A DNA stretch of 64,000 nucleotides, from contig NC_052107.1 of the NCBI RefSeq assembly GCF_012273895.1, positions 5,766,001-5,830,000 of the forward strand, read 5' to 3'. Below the pieces are notes generated by a model that was not told the origin of the DNA, searched no databases, and was given only the letters and a program-made list of their open reading frames with translations. Shown one piece after another: positions 35,083 to 47,326 of this stretch. How positions within the stretch are numbered: the stretch's first letter is position 1; the number at the start of each line of letters is the position of its first letter. This DNA comes from Zerene cesonia. Lineage: Eukaryota > Arthropoda > Insecta > Lepidoptera > Pieridae. Position numbers and translations under genes: made by a program.

Positions 35083-37129
35083 TTTTTATGTTCTAATTAA
35101 CTTTAAATAATAAGAACTTCCATATATTGCTTGTAATAATAAATGAAAAGTGAATTTTGTGTACAATGGATACTTTCTATCTCAGACATACAAAGTGATA
35201 TAAAACTAAATTCAGAATGTTTCTCGGGTGAAGGTCTGTTTGTATTTTGCCTTGCTTTCGATCGTTTGGCATCAACCTACTTAAGAGGTCAAACAATCTT
35301 CATGCTAACGAGCGAGATTCTTAAATCTTTATTGGCCCAATGTTTACGTCGCAGTTTCCAGTAATTGCTAAGAAACCTAGTTGAAATATTTTTAGACACG
35401 ATTGTATATTTTGTAAATTTCGAAGTGTTTTTAAAAGAAGCCTAGTATATACATGTCTCGGAATCAGTTTATAATTGTTTATTAGAATTTTTCAGTATAA
35501 TCTATAAACAATTCACTTCAGCTATAAGAGATTCAAGATCATTCCATTTGGGTGCTAATTCGTAATTTTCAATATCAACGCCTTGTCCTATAAATAAACT
35601 AAAAACCGGTTATAAAAACATCATGATATCCACACGTCCTAGAAACAAAAGTTCAGCTGCTTTTGGATTTCATTGACGAGCCAGGTTAATCAAATGCCCT
35701 CTAGGTTCGCCATAAGGTGGAGACCGTGTCATTACACTCATTCTCAAATAATCTAATCTCATTAGATTAATAATATTGATATCCTCTTAGTTTGTCATTT
35801 AATTGTAAGTATAATGATTATGGTAAAGACGGGATCTGGTAGAATGAACTGAAGTCTTTTAACGTGTTTTTTTGAGACAAGTGACGCCATTATATGTCTG
35901 AGAGCATGAGATTATTGTCAGGAAAAAGTACATTAAGGACATTTCATAAAATCTGCGGTTAATTATCTTGGCAGAGACAAGAATTTACTCAACTGGCTGG
36001 GAATGCATTTATATATACCTACTTAAAAAAGAATCCTGTCAATTTGCCAAACCAAATTGCAATTTTGCAATTTGTATAAACATATGAGATCTAGATTCAT
36101 CTAATGTTTGTTTATTTTCTATACTGTTTTCATAAAAGGGAAGTTAATGCCTAAATTATTTATAAATAATGTTGCGTTCGATTGCGTTATGCGAATGCGA
36201 ATACACAGGAAGTTTAGAGATATCTTATTTAAACCTCATCTGTTAAGATTTCAATTTATTTGGTTTGAAAAAAACATAATATAACATGTAAAACAGTATA
36301 GATTGAAGAGTTATAGATTTATTTCATTAGATACCTAGTTACGACTCATTCTAAACTTTAACCAAATATATTTAAATTTATTTAAATTGACAACTATTCA
36401 AAATAATTACTGCAAATAAAAATAAAACAATCTAACATCAGAAGAGCATCAAGTGGTCTTATCACTAAAGCAGCGATTTCTTCCAGACAACCCTATGGAC
36501 AATTAGACGCAGAGTACATTTACTCTTATACATTATTATTGCCAATTAATATTGTTATTCTAATCACTATTCATGTTCAACCTTCGTTTGGATTATATAG
36601 TATCTAACAATACATCACGACCGAGAAGCATGGCTTATGAAATGGAATCCAATGTAACATTGGTTAAGTATGTATCTCTAATAAGCGCTACACACGCATT
36701 ATATTCTAATCTTAACACATTTATTATAAAAGCTTTTAATAAAAATGCAGACTGATTTGTACTTTTAACGAAGATTGAGAAACGGGAAGTAATAAACTCG
36801 TTTTCAAGAACCTATTACGATATTTAAAATTAGCAAAATTCAGGATACATAAAATACCTATGTTGTATGTTTTATACGCAGCTCGTTTATATCACGTGAA
36901 TGTTGCGGTTAACATAAAGTAAATAATGTCCTTAATATTTTACAAGTGGTATTGTTCTATTATTGTTATAGTTAGCCGAACGTATATTCTTAACGTGTAC
37001 ATAGAATTAGGAAAAAAAAAAATCTGGGCATTCTGGGCAGCTTTTAAACATACAGCTATGTAACTATAAATTTCTATAAAATCAGTTATAGCGTGATACT
37101 TCAAATAACAGCTTAAAAGAAAGGTATTA
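35083..37129. other. AT-rich non-coding stretch
   Basis: No supported gene. A GC-balanced patch at about 35645-35755 may be an old repeat. A short LINE-type fragment is listed separately at 36430-36500. Confidence 0.55.
36430..36500 (-). mobile_element. LINE/SINE 3' fragment (minus)
   Basis: On the minus strand GGGTTGTCTGGAAGAAATCG is followed by TAGTGATAAGACCACTTGAT, a diverged version of the 'GGAAGAGATCGC...GATAAGGCCGCC' end seen at 9165 and 3016-3318. Confidence 0.5.
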
Positions 37130-37290
37130 TCTATACTAATACTATAAACAGAAAAGATTTGTATGTATGTTTGTAGTGTTTTCACACAAAAAACGGCCAA
37201 TTTCAAAAATTATTTCACCATTGGAAAGCTGCAATTTCACTGATAATATGAAATAGGGTATATTTGTACCACGAGCTCACCCGGGGCTAG
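37130..37290 (+). mobile_element. Helitron-like element, 161 bp
   Basis: It starts TCTATACTAATACTATAAAC after an A and ends CACCCGGGGCTAG. The middle has 'CCATTGGAAAGCTGCAATTT', as in the element at 55967-56138. The following base is C rather than T. Confidence 0.7.
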
Positions 37291-37955
37291 CTTGTATTCT
37301 GCATATTGTGTTTATTTTAAAACATATTTCAAAAAAGTTATCGCTTCGTCTTTTCTATCGTGAATCAAATATGTTGCATTTCACAATATAGAATGTAATA
37401 ATAAACCGACAGCTTTTATTGTTTTCTAATCTCGTGTCCGTTAACTGATTTTACGTCTGGGAAGTCATAAAACTAAAGTGGCGTTTCGCGTGCCATTTTT
37501 ATAATTTTATTGCTTCTCATGATAAGTACATACAATCTTATTACTATGACAGAGATTGTTTGATTATCAGTTTTTATTATTTTATTATATTAATTGCTTA
37601 TAATATTGTTATCTGTGTTTGTTTATTAAATAACGTACACTAATGTTTATACGATTTTTATGGTTATATTTAATATATACTAATGGACCTGATAAGCTAT
37701 AGATAACATATCTACTGTTGTATGTAAATCAAAGTATGCTTTTTAAAGATTCAATGGAATTCTTGAAAATATCATATGATTGAAAATTATCTGATATATT
37801 CCAAAATCAGAACTAATCCTTCAAATAACAAAAACAGTGACGTACGTTTGATCAGATCAGATGTCTATTTTATCCTACAAAGACTTGCAAGAAAGAAGTA
37901 CCTATATAAAATTAATCGAAACAATTGTATTGTATCAAATAATTGTGAAACTTAC
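37291..37955. other. AT-rich non-coding stretch, probable intron
   Basis: Nothing recognised apart from ordinary AT-rich DNA downstream (on the minus strand) of the exon donor. Confidence 0.55.
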
Positions 37956-38049
37956 TTTATTGTGAGGGCCAGCAACACAATAATAAGGCCCACAAGAGCC
38001 ATAGCAATCACCACCCCGCCGATCATGTAATTCGCATCATTTGGTGCAT
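37956..38049 (-). CDS. Internal exon encoding a single transmembrane helix
   Basis: On the minus strand the acceptor TTTATTTGTTTCAG (AG at 38051-38050) and the consensus donor AAA|GTAAGT (GT at 37955-37954) bound a 94-nt exon. Only one of three frames is open. It reads APNDANYMIGG, then VVIAMALVGLIIVLLALTI, a helix of about 22 residues, preceded by a short polar juxtamembrane segment. The exon needs one base before it and ends with two bases (AA), so the next residue is Lys or Asn. It must belong to a single-pass membrane or cell-surface protein whose ectodomain exons lie upstream (higher coordinates or outside). The family cannot be named from the helix alone. Confidence 0.65.
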
Positions 38050-39979
38050 CTGAAACAAATAAAAAAACATTCAAAACGTTGTAACGCTTCTAGTACATCT
38101 TTAAACATAAAGTAATCTATGGATTGAATACCCCTAATAACATGATCATATCAGAAGAATTGTTGGAATTTAAACAATAAGTACATATCAATAGCATGGG
38201 TTCATTTGTTGGTAGCGATTGGCCTTGGTTGAAGGCCACACATGAAGGCCCTTGAAACATATCGTTTTTGAGTACACCCATGATTACTATAGTTACCATC
38301 GTTTACGTAAAATTTTAATGTATTGAAACTTCTCATAAATCCCAAACCAGGTGCAAAACATATTTGTACAATATAAATGATTTTTTTTAGGAAATACTGT
38401 TATATGTTATGATATAATAATAATTATAATAAAAATTCTTAATTGTACACAAAGAAAGAACAATACAATGGATATAATATGAAAAACTTATGTATGATAG
38501 TCTAATATCAGTATCTACGTAGTTGTATTTTGAAATGTCAACATGACTTAACGAACACATTAGTGGAAGAAGTAAAATGATTATTATCTTGTTAATAGCT
38601 TTGGTGGTCGTTAGGCCAGGTTCTCAGTCCCACACCCATGCCATTAGTTATATTATGATTTCTATATAAATAAACTGCCTTCATATATAATTGAGTAAAT
38701 CAACATTTAAAGCGTGCTGTTAATTGTAGGTTTAATCGTTATTTCATTGATTGTGATAAAAACAGAGTATAATTTCCTGAAGAATTGAGCAAATGCTAAA
38801 TGAAAACAAATCTGACCGTTTTTCTCTGCAATAATTATGTAAAAACAAAACCATTTAAGTTCTTATTTACAAAAATACGTGTATATTCTTCATCACTATA
38901 ACAAATTTCTTCAACTGCCGAATTGAATCAGACATAACATATATTTTTAATTACCTAATCCCAAGAAGCTTATTAAAACCTCGCGGGAAACTATCTAACT
39001 ATACGATGTATCATAAAATACATTAACTACAATAAACGGTCATTGCCAGCACGCGTACCACTTTGCGCCAATTGTACCGCATTGTATCCTTAATTCGAAG
39101 TCGCTGTATGCATCTAAGTACATATGTATATTACCGGATCAATATGACAGCCACGCAATTCATTTTTACGGTAACTTATAGATATTGAGGCGGATCTTCT
39201 TTGTTTTTCGTAACCGTGCTATTTAATGGCCGATTGTTCATAACATTGTATGGTATAGGCAATTTATCAATAAAAGCGGAAGTATTGGATGGTGTATAAT
39301 ATGTATGTACATATATGATACTTAAACAGACATAATGCAAAATCGCCATTTTACTATTAGTGTGATCAAACAGATTAAAACAGGCTAAAAAGTATCGACG
39401 TAATGCAGATATTTTAAAAATATTATACCTCTTACCTAATGCTGTTAAAACATTAACGGATAAGGCGTGAAGGATAGCGAACATAATTGTATAGCCCAGG
39501 TACTGTTACCAAGGTTGTTGGCATCTACCGTGCTAATATACCATTGCGGGAATAAACAGTTAGTTACCTACACCCAACAGGAATTCTTTAGACACGCAAT
39601 AAAACTGTTCAATTCAAGCTTAATATTACTGACTAGCGGACGATTTCTGATTACTTTATATCCAATGGAACCAACTGTGTTAATAGATATTATATTATTA
39701 TAATATCTGTGCTAGTAATAGAGTATTATAATTTAGAATAGCATGTAATAACAAATGTGAGATATGTAAACCTATATGATCTAGATTCGTGATGCAGTAA
39801 CAAATCGCTCATGCAACATGTTTTATTGATGTTGGAAATTTTAAATAGCAATATAGGTAATCTGGTGTTTAAAGCACTTATATGTATGTTTTATGCACTC
39901 TGATATCTATGCTCTAACATCTATTTAGACCCGATTTACTCATAATTGAACAATTTGGCGAGAGCTTGATAACAAAATA
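38050..39979. other. AT-rich non-coding stretch, probable intron
   Basis: No further exon could be supported. The 102-codon minus frame at 39484-39176 has no splice context or recognisable motif and is considered chance. Confidence 0.5.
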
Positions 39980-40174
39980 TCCTACTTATATTATAAATGC
40001 CAAAGTTTGTAAGGATATGTGTGCGTTTCTTGCTATTTCACGCAAAAACTACTGAACCGATTGCAACGAAATTTAGGACGTAGACAGCTGGACAACTGGA
40101 ATAACATAAACGTTTTATCCCGGTATTCCTACGGGATACGGACTTACGCGTGTGAAACCGCGGGGCGCGGCTAG
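39980..40174 (+). mobile_element. Helitron-like element of the 205-bp family, 195 bp
   Basis: It starts TCCTACTTATATTATAAATG after an A and ends CGGGGCGCGGCTAG before a T. The near-terminal GTG-TGAAACCGCGGGG retains a weakened hairpin. Confidence 0.8.
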
Positions 40175-41184
40175 TAGTATATATATATTATAGAATAGTG
40201 TTAAATGTAGGCCTAGTAATCCAATTGAATTGTTGTGCATTCATTCCTTAATCTCGTAGCATTTCAAGAACAGTTGTAAAAACATTAAAATTAAACGTAA
40301 TAACCGGCGAAATCTAATCGTAGGAAGATGTTTTAGATTCCTCATAAATGTATTTTAATCCTTTAAACTATACCTTTTAAGCAATAATTGACACATTCTC
40401 GAATTGTACTCTTCTTATTTTTTATTTTTATTTCAAATTTTTGATTCTCCTCCATCTACTTACTTTAAATAATATTGCTTTATTATTATTTTATGATATA
40501 ACGAAGTTGATACAATAAATATTATTATAACCACAACGGATATTGAAACTGAATCGTTGTGGTTAAAGTACATAAAATACATTACATTTATAATGTAACG
40601 TATCATTATTATTATCTATCAATGTATACATACATTTTAGCTATTATGTTCAGACTTATGAAATATAAACATACCTACTACATACTAAGTTGATGTTACA
40701 AAATGCAACACTCAAATAAAATATATCTCCGCACAATGATTGTTGAACGGAAGGTATTGTATAAACAACTTATGCATGTGCTTTGAAAAATATGAGGATC
40801 TATTATTTCATCATACAAAATGTTAATAGGTCACAATCTGTTGAAGAAATATTTTGGCCATAATCGTGTATTAAATTGTAATAGATTATATATAAGTATG
40901 ATAAAAGTAAAACATGTTAAATAAGATACTTATTATACAATTATTCTTTGACATTTTAGCATTCACGCTCAGTTTAAATAGTAGCTGATGGTATCTGTTA
41001 CACAGTTAAAACTACAGATGCCGAAGTACATCTATTATTATATCTATATGTGTTTCCGGTTTAGATTAGATGAACAAAATACACATATATTAATATTCTT
41101 ATTGAATGTTTTTTTCGACGAAGATGTTGTCGTCTTCAGTATATTATTTTAGTGTGAGACCAGAGTTCCGTGACTCACAGAATT
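40175..41184. other. AT-rich non-coding stretch
   Basis: No gene. It contains an 11-bp inverted repeat, TAACCACAACG...CGTTGTGGTTA (40528-40538 and 40555-40565). Confidence 0.6.
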
Positions 41185-41408
41185 ACTTTTTCTGTTTTAG
41201 GTCGTTCTTCAATTCCTTAACTGTTCTAATCACTATCAAGGCCCGTGTCCTTTTCCTGGCCCTTCCCAGTCCTTTTCTTTACTCCCGTCGTCAATCCTTT
41301 CTTTATCCATTACCCCCTCAAAGTGGGTAACACATTCGCAGAGTCACTACTGATCGCTTACCATCAAGCAACCGCCAGCTTACTTGTCCGCTATGACATA
41401 AAGAAACT
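41185..41408 (+). mobile_element. LINE/SINE-type retroposon fragment (plus)
   Basis: The pyrimidine-rich body (TTTTCCTGGCCCTTCCCAGT) leads to GATCGCTTACCATCAAGCAA and ends CTATGACATAAAGAAA. This is the sense-strand version of the element at 3016-3318, with a short A-rich tail. Confidence 0.65.
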
Positions 41409-44400
41409 ATATAGCTTCTAGTACTTTCCTTTATATGGGTTTCATTAACACTGAAGTATGAAGGTATGTATATTTTTTGCTGCGTTTCTAATAAACATTT
41501 AGCACGTATATGTTTTACAAGTTAATGACATATTATGCCCAGGTGTCTAGTGAGTGCATCGGCCTGCCTGGGGGTATTGCACCGCTCACGCTTTTTGTTT
41601 ATTCTTTTCTTAATCGCAAAGAGAATGCATGAAACTTGTAAGTAAAAAGAAATGAAGAAATTGTCCTGAGACATCAAACAATTTACTAATTCACCTATTG
41701 AATATTTCTTTTGCGTACATTTACATAGAAATTGCAAAAAAAAAAATTATTTACATACAAATTATCTATTGTTACATAATCATAACCAGTTCGTAAAATT
41801 AATCTGACACCTTGAAAATTTATGCGACTAGTTTTAAGAATGCATTTCCTGAATTTATAACACATTCATTAGGCGAAGTGTACACGATCGGTCTATAAGT
41901 ATATCAAGCTTGATTTGCATCATTTCAATGTGTATTGAATATAGTTGAATCGTGTGGATATTGTAAGATGAAATATTGGTTTTACAGCAATAAATATAAA
42001 ATGTCGGAATACCTTTCATTCAGTTTGATAGAAAGGTTGTGAATTGGTTTAATAATAATTAACTAGCATGACAACTTGGCTTAAATGTGGCGCCAATCCG
42101 CACGCACAATAAGCACTTTTGCTCCACGTGTAACCTTTATTCCACAAAAGGCTCGATCGATACTTGATAATGCACTGTTTCTGCTTATCAACCACAAACT
42201 GCTGAAGCGATTTTTCATCCGTTACCAAACATATTGTGTCATCCTATATCAAATCCCTACTAATATGTGACGCCAGAGTAACTTTAACTGCCTCTTTTTC
42301 ACATCTAAAGCTCTAAACCAATATGGATGTAACCTGTTATTACAGTTTGAGACCCGAGAAAGGATTGTTTTTATAATGGATACCTAAATCCGCATTTGTT
42401 CAGAAAAATCTATAATTGTTACAAAAAAAAAACAATATTCCTGTAGGTTTATTGTCATTTGACGATGCGAAACCAAATGCAAATTGTTTCGTATTATAAT
42501 AATGCGTAATTGTGCTTTATTTGTATCACGTGCTCCCTATCATATCAATTATGGCAAAGACTCGAGTAGCCTTAATTAGTTTTGTTCAACTTATCGCTCT
42601 TAAGGTATTTAGACCGACGTTTTGACAAGGAAATTCATCATTGCATTATCATATCGTATTCTAATCTTTAACTATACGTTATACGCTGTACTAATTCAAA
42701 AATCCCAAAACATCAAGATTATATGAAACACAGCGCTGTCGTGAGAAATGTTAATATAAAATGTACATCACCTTTGATAAACTAATTAGATACACGGACG
42801 AGCTTGTAATAATGAATTATCACTAAGTACTCAGACACATTACTGCGGCATAATTAATGGTAAATTATCATACATTATCTCTTTTATGGTTATGGAAGGC
42901 AAACAGCAAAAAGGTCGCCTGACCTACGATTACCATAAGCGTCCTCTCGTCCTACGAATACTTGCAAATATTATGTTACCAATCTGTAGCAGAGTTTGAA
43001 ATCTGTACGGGATTATGCAGGGGTATAAACATTAAGGCAGATAAAGACTTTATTACGTTTATGAGCTATTTATCCGGCTCAATTACCTACGTCAGGTGTT
43101 CCGAAAACATCCAACTCATGTATAGGTAGTTGACTTTTAATTTTATTTACAGGGGTAATTCGACTGATAGCATTGCTGTTACTTTTATTAATGCGCCAAA
43201 TTTACTGCAATTTCGCCCAATGTCATCATTAACGCAGAGGCACGTTTTGCGGTAATAGATCGTACCACATGGTGAGTGAGTTTTGTTCTTTATATAATTA
43301 GGTAATGTAAATCTCTGGACAAGTAAATCATTTGGAACAATAAACATAGTCTATCACGTATTCCATAAATATTATTAGAATACATCACATTGTATGCGGT
43401 TGTCTTCAGCGGTGACGACGACTACCGTATTCAAACAATACGTATATATGTACCTAGTAACTATGCATACATTATATATTTTCTTATCATGACAAATCGT
43501 TATACTCATTGATGGACACGTCATAGGCATGTGATTTAGAAAACGCGGTTAACGTTAATCTTAGAATACTTTTCTTAGAAATTTGAAAGACGTATGAAAC
43601 AAATTGGTAAGTAATATATTATATTGTTTCTGTCCAATTCTGTTCCAAAACAAAAGAATATAGAAAACAATGGAGCTATTGCGACTGATACTGTGCGAAC
43701 AAGGCCGCAGAAAACATCCGTATCTAATGGGCAAATAGACAACCAGTTATTTGACATCCAATTTTATAATTAACAGATTCACTTATTCGCATATTTTAGT
43801 TAGTTCCGGGTTTTAATGCCAATTAGAGAGTAATAAATGCTACCCCTCCCATTAAATTTCGTATGTGGTAACTGCGGATTTTCTTTATAAATTGAGGTCA
43901 AAGGAAAGTTCACACTCTTTATGCAATAACACGATGACTATTAAAATATTATATGCTTATAAAAGTTAATATTCAAGAACTGTCTATTTTGAATTAAGAG
44001 AATATACCTTGTATATTTATTTACAGAGTGCGATCCAAACTATATTTCGTTTTCATTAATTAAACAAAACAGGACTTAAGTGAAAGTACAATTTTAATCG
44101 ACCTTTCGAAGAAATGTTTTAGAGAGTTGCCATGCGAGTTAACCAAAATGTTCAATTGACTATTATATAAGCTGTATGATTTACTTATGGTGTTAAAACA
44201 TTATAGACCTATAGACATATTAAATATGTACATTATTCTATAAGAATTTTAAAATCCTTTATTTTTGATAACAGGTTTTTATACAGCACGCGGTCCACCA
44301 ATGCAAGTTATTATCTATCTTTTATTATTAGCTTTTATGTGTTTTTCTTATCCTGTCAGTTTTTTGATCTATATGTATTCTAAAAATTTAAATAGAGATA

Positions 44401-44700
44401 TTTGAGTTGCCATCGTATCAAATACAAGGATTGACATATAAGGAATATTTATATGTTTTTAACTAAATTCAATATTATTCAGCGGTAATTTGGAATGCGC
44501 ATAGTAAAAGATGCGTTTGATTATGGTTTATACAAATTCATACAGGTCACAAGTTCAAATCGCAGGATAGAATAAAAAAAAGACTAACGTGAAAGGTTTT
44601 TCTGATTACCATGTCTAGGATCATATCTAAGAATTTTAATCTTAGTATTGTTTTATTTACCATTACATAAGTATACCAAATTTACAACAAAGGAGTAACC
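41409..44700. other. AT-rich non-coding stretch
   Basis: No supported gene. It contains one retroposon tail, listed separately at 42885-42975. Confidence 0.55.
42885..42975 (-). mobile_element. Retroposon 3' end fragment (minus)
   Basis: On the minus strand GCTTATGGTAATCGTAGGTC is followed by AGGCGACCTTTTTGCTGTTT and CCATAACCATAAAAG, which corresponds to the 'TACCATCAGGCGACC...ATAAAA' end of lepidopteran retroposons. Confidence 0.5.
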
Positions 44701-44704
44701 TAAT

Positions 44705-44757
44705 TCTACTATCCTATCCTAGTCCTACTAATCCTATCCTACTATCCTACTATCCTA
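44705..44757. repeat. Imperfect CCTACTAT/ATCCT microsatellite at a Helitron end
   Basis: Repeated ATCCT and ATCCTACT units run directly into the TCCTACT start of the Helitron-like element at 44753. The repeat unit resembles the element's own 5' terminus. Confidence 0.75.
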
Positions 44758-44957
44758 CTTCCTACTAATATTATAAATGTGAAAGTTTGTAAGGATGTGT
44801 GTGCGTTTTGCTTTTTCGCGCAAAAACTACTGAACCGATTGCAATGAAATTCGGTACGTAGAAAGCTGGACAACCGGAATAACATATAGGCAATATTTTA
44901 TCCCAATATTTCTTTGGGATACAGCCTTAGGCGTGTGAAACCGCGGGGCGCAACTAG
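44753..44957 (+). mobile_element. Helitron-like element, 205 bp
   Basis: It starts TCCTACTTCCTACTAATATT after an A (44752) and ends GCGGGGCGCAACTAG before a T. It has the same length and the same doubled CCTACT start as the minus copy at 8491-8695. Confidence 0.8.
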
Positions 44958-47192
44958 TAAGTTATAAAAACACGTAATCATTGCAAATTGCAATCAATGA
45001 TCACGAGTTTCGAGTTATTTCTTTATCTATTTTGATTTACAAAGTTTTGATCAATGAAATTTAAGCAACATTTGTATCAAGAACGATAATTTCGCAATAA
45101 GCAATTCAGTACTATCGAACAGGGATTAAGTAATAAGTTCTTAGATCTGACTTTCACTACTCTCGGAAGTCTGCTCCCGTTTTAGAGAAAGCATTCAAAC
45201 ACGACACTTCATGTTTTAGCAGTGGTTTTTCCTTGAACAAATAATTAATAGTTTCAATGTTTGTGTGTTGTTAGTTTTATGATTATAAATGTAAGTAGAT
45301 ATTTACAAGCTACGTTGCAAAACACTGCTCTTTTGATGCTATGCAAAGGGCATATTGCAGGTGACTTGGCTTAAACAAAAAGCATGCCACTGGTCTTCAT
45401 TGAACTATTACGAATTGCACAAGTACCAATTTGAAACTTTTATTTTTCCTTTTCTCAATATACCTACTTTTTATAATTAAGCGCGATAATACAAATGATA
45501 TTTCTAAACATAACTGTAATTTGTATTACATTTTCGTATTTATAACTTAATGGAGATATTTCGATACGTTTACGTACACCTTAAGACAACATTGCGAGTA
45601 ACATCTGTGGTATTGTATTCAAAATGCGTCTGCGGTAGGAAAGAAGGAAGGTTATACAAAATGAAAGCGACTGTACAGTTTGTTGTACTTTGAACCTTGA
45701 CGAGCAGTTTCTAAAGAGAGCTTATAATAAGACCAAAGCGAGAAGTGAATCGAACGGATGGAAATGTACATTCTTTGACAAAAATAGACTCGTACAGTAA
45801 CCCCTAGGATTTTAAACAAAATTTAATTTATTGTGTTCTTTGTTAAGCTTGCGCTAAAATATAAATAATAATTGATAAACAATAAGTGAGGAATTTCCAG
45901 TCATAAAATTTATAAAACGTTAATGCGTGAAAAGTTCAATTCTTACTCGTGTCTCGGCTGAGTTTGTTTACTAACAAAATCCGAGCTAGAAAATTAATTA
46001 ATTTCTTCGAGTCAATAAATCTTAATATGACTAACCGCTGTAGGAAATCTAACGTGATTCAACGTTTTGGTACCAACATCATTTAGTCATATGCTGAACT
46101 CTAACCGAAATATCCCTTATTCATATGAAAATAATGATCTTCAGTAAAACATGCACTCTATTAGTGTATTTTTAATATAATATGCTCGGGTGAATCATTC
46201 GATTAGATGTTAGTTGTGTAATATATGACCAGAATAATGTTTAGCGCGTATTTTTTTACTCGAAACATGTGAATAACTTTTTGTATAATTACATACATAC
46301 TAGCACAATGTAGCTCGCTGTTCAATTATTTCCCAGGTACTTAACCGATAAAAGATCGATCTTTTGCAAGAATTCTTTCGAAAATCTCCTCGGTTAAAAG
46401 TAAATTGTTTATAGTATCAAATGCTCGATTGATAACGGGATAAATGATACTCGTTCGTTGGCCTTCATCGGTTCCGTCATCTGTACGAATGCATTCAGTT
46501 GACCCTCCATTTGCTCATATTATGACGATATCTAAGCAATAAATTTGAAAATTTTACCTCATGTTGTATTTCTAATAAATTTCAAAGGTTATTGGCAAAG
46601 ACATATTTTTAGCCAAAAATCAAATAAATCGACGTATCATCAAAGTTATTATTATAGACGTACTGAAATATTGTATAATTGAGACAAAAACAATGTATGC
46701 GTTGACAGACGTAATTAGTGTGTGAGTGTCTGCAAAACTGTTTTAATATGATGATATTGAATGAACCCGAACAAAGTCATATGTATTAAGAGTATAATAA
46801 GATACACCATCTGGCGGAAATTGTGATAAGTACCTATCCGTACACAACTAAACAGTTTCCTGAACACTTGGTATTTCCTATACAATTAATATATCACGTA
46901 TGAAAGAAACATTAGCGTAGGTAAGGCATAACACATTTGAAATGTTTTGTAAATCTCTCAATTTTATTTGTTGGGTTTTTAAAGCGCTATTTTCCTGCTT
47001 GTAAAATGTTTCTTGTGTTCCGTTATGGTATTTCTAAATGAGTCTTTCCGTTATAAATAAGTAATGGAGGGAGTATAAATCTTTTTCAAATCTTACGTAA
47101 CACATTATTTAGGATACAATATGAAACTAGAGTTGGATTTAAATATTTAAATGTAGTTTTGTTGTATCGCATTTTTTATTTTTATAAAAAAA
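44958..47192. other. AT-rich non-coding stretch
   Basis: No supported gene. A minus-strand open run of about 58 codons at about 46515-46340 lacks a convincing acceptor and is not called. Confidence 0.5.
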
Positions 47193-47326
47193 CTAGCAGT
47201 TCGCCCCGGCTTCGCCCGTGGTACGTATATAGAGTATGTCAAAGTGAAGTTGCAGCTTTCTAATAGTGGAAGAATTTTTACAAACGGTCTAGTAGTTTTC
47301 GAGTTTATTAACAAACAAACGATTGG
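47193..47326 (-). mobile_element. 5'-truncated Helitron-like fragment (minus)
   Basis: Plus CTAGCAGTTCGCCCCGGCTT is the complement of the 'CCGGGGCGAACTGCTAG' 3' end. The similarity continues through the 'GAAAGCTGCAACTT' region and stops in the GTTTGTTTG tract. Confidence 0.7.

Noticed and set aside
46340..46515. Open minus run of about 58 codons with acidic residues
   Set aside because: No convincing acceptor and no ATG. Such runs are expected a few times in a window of this size.
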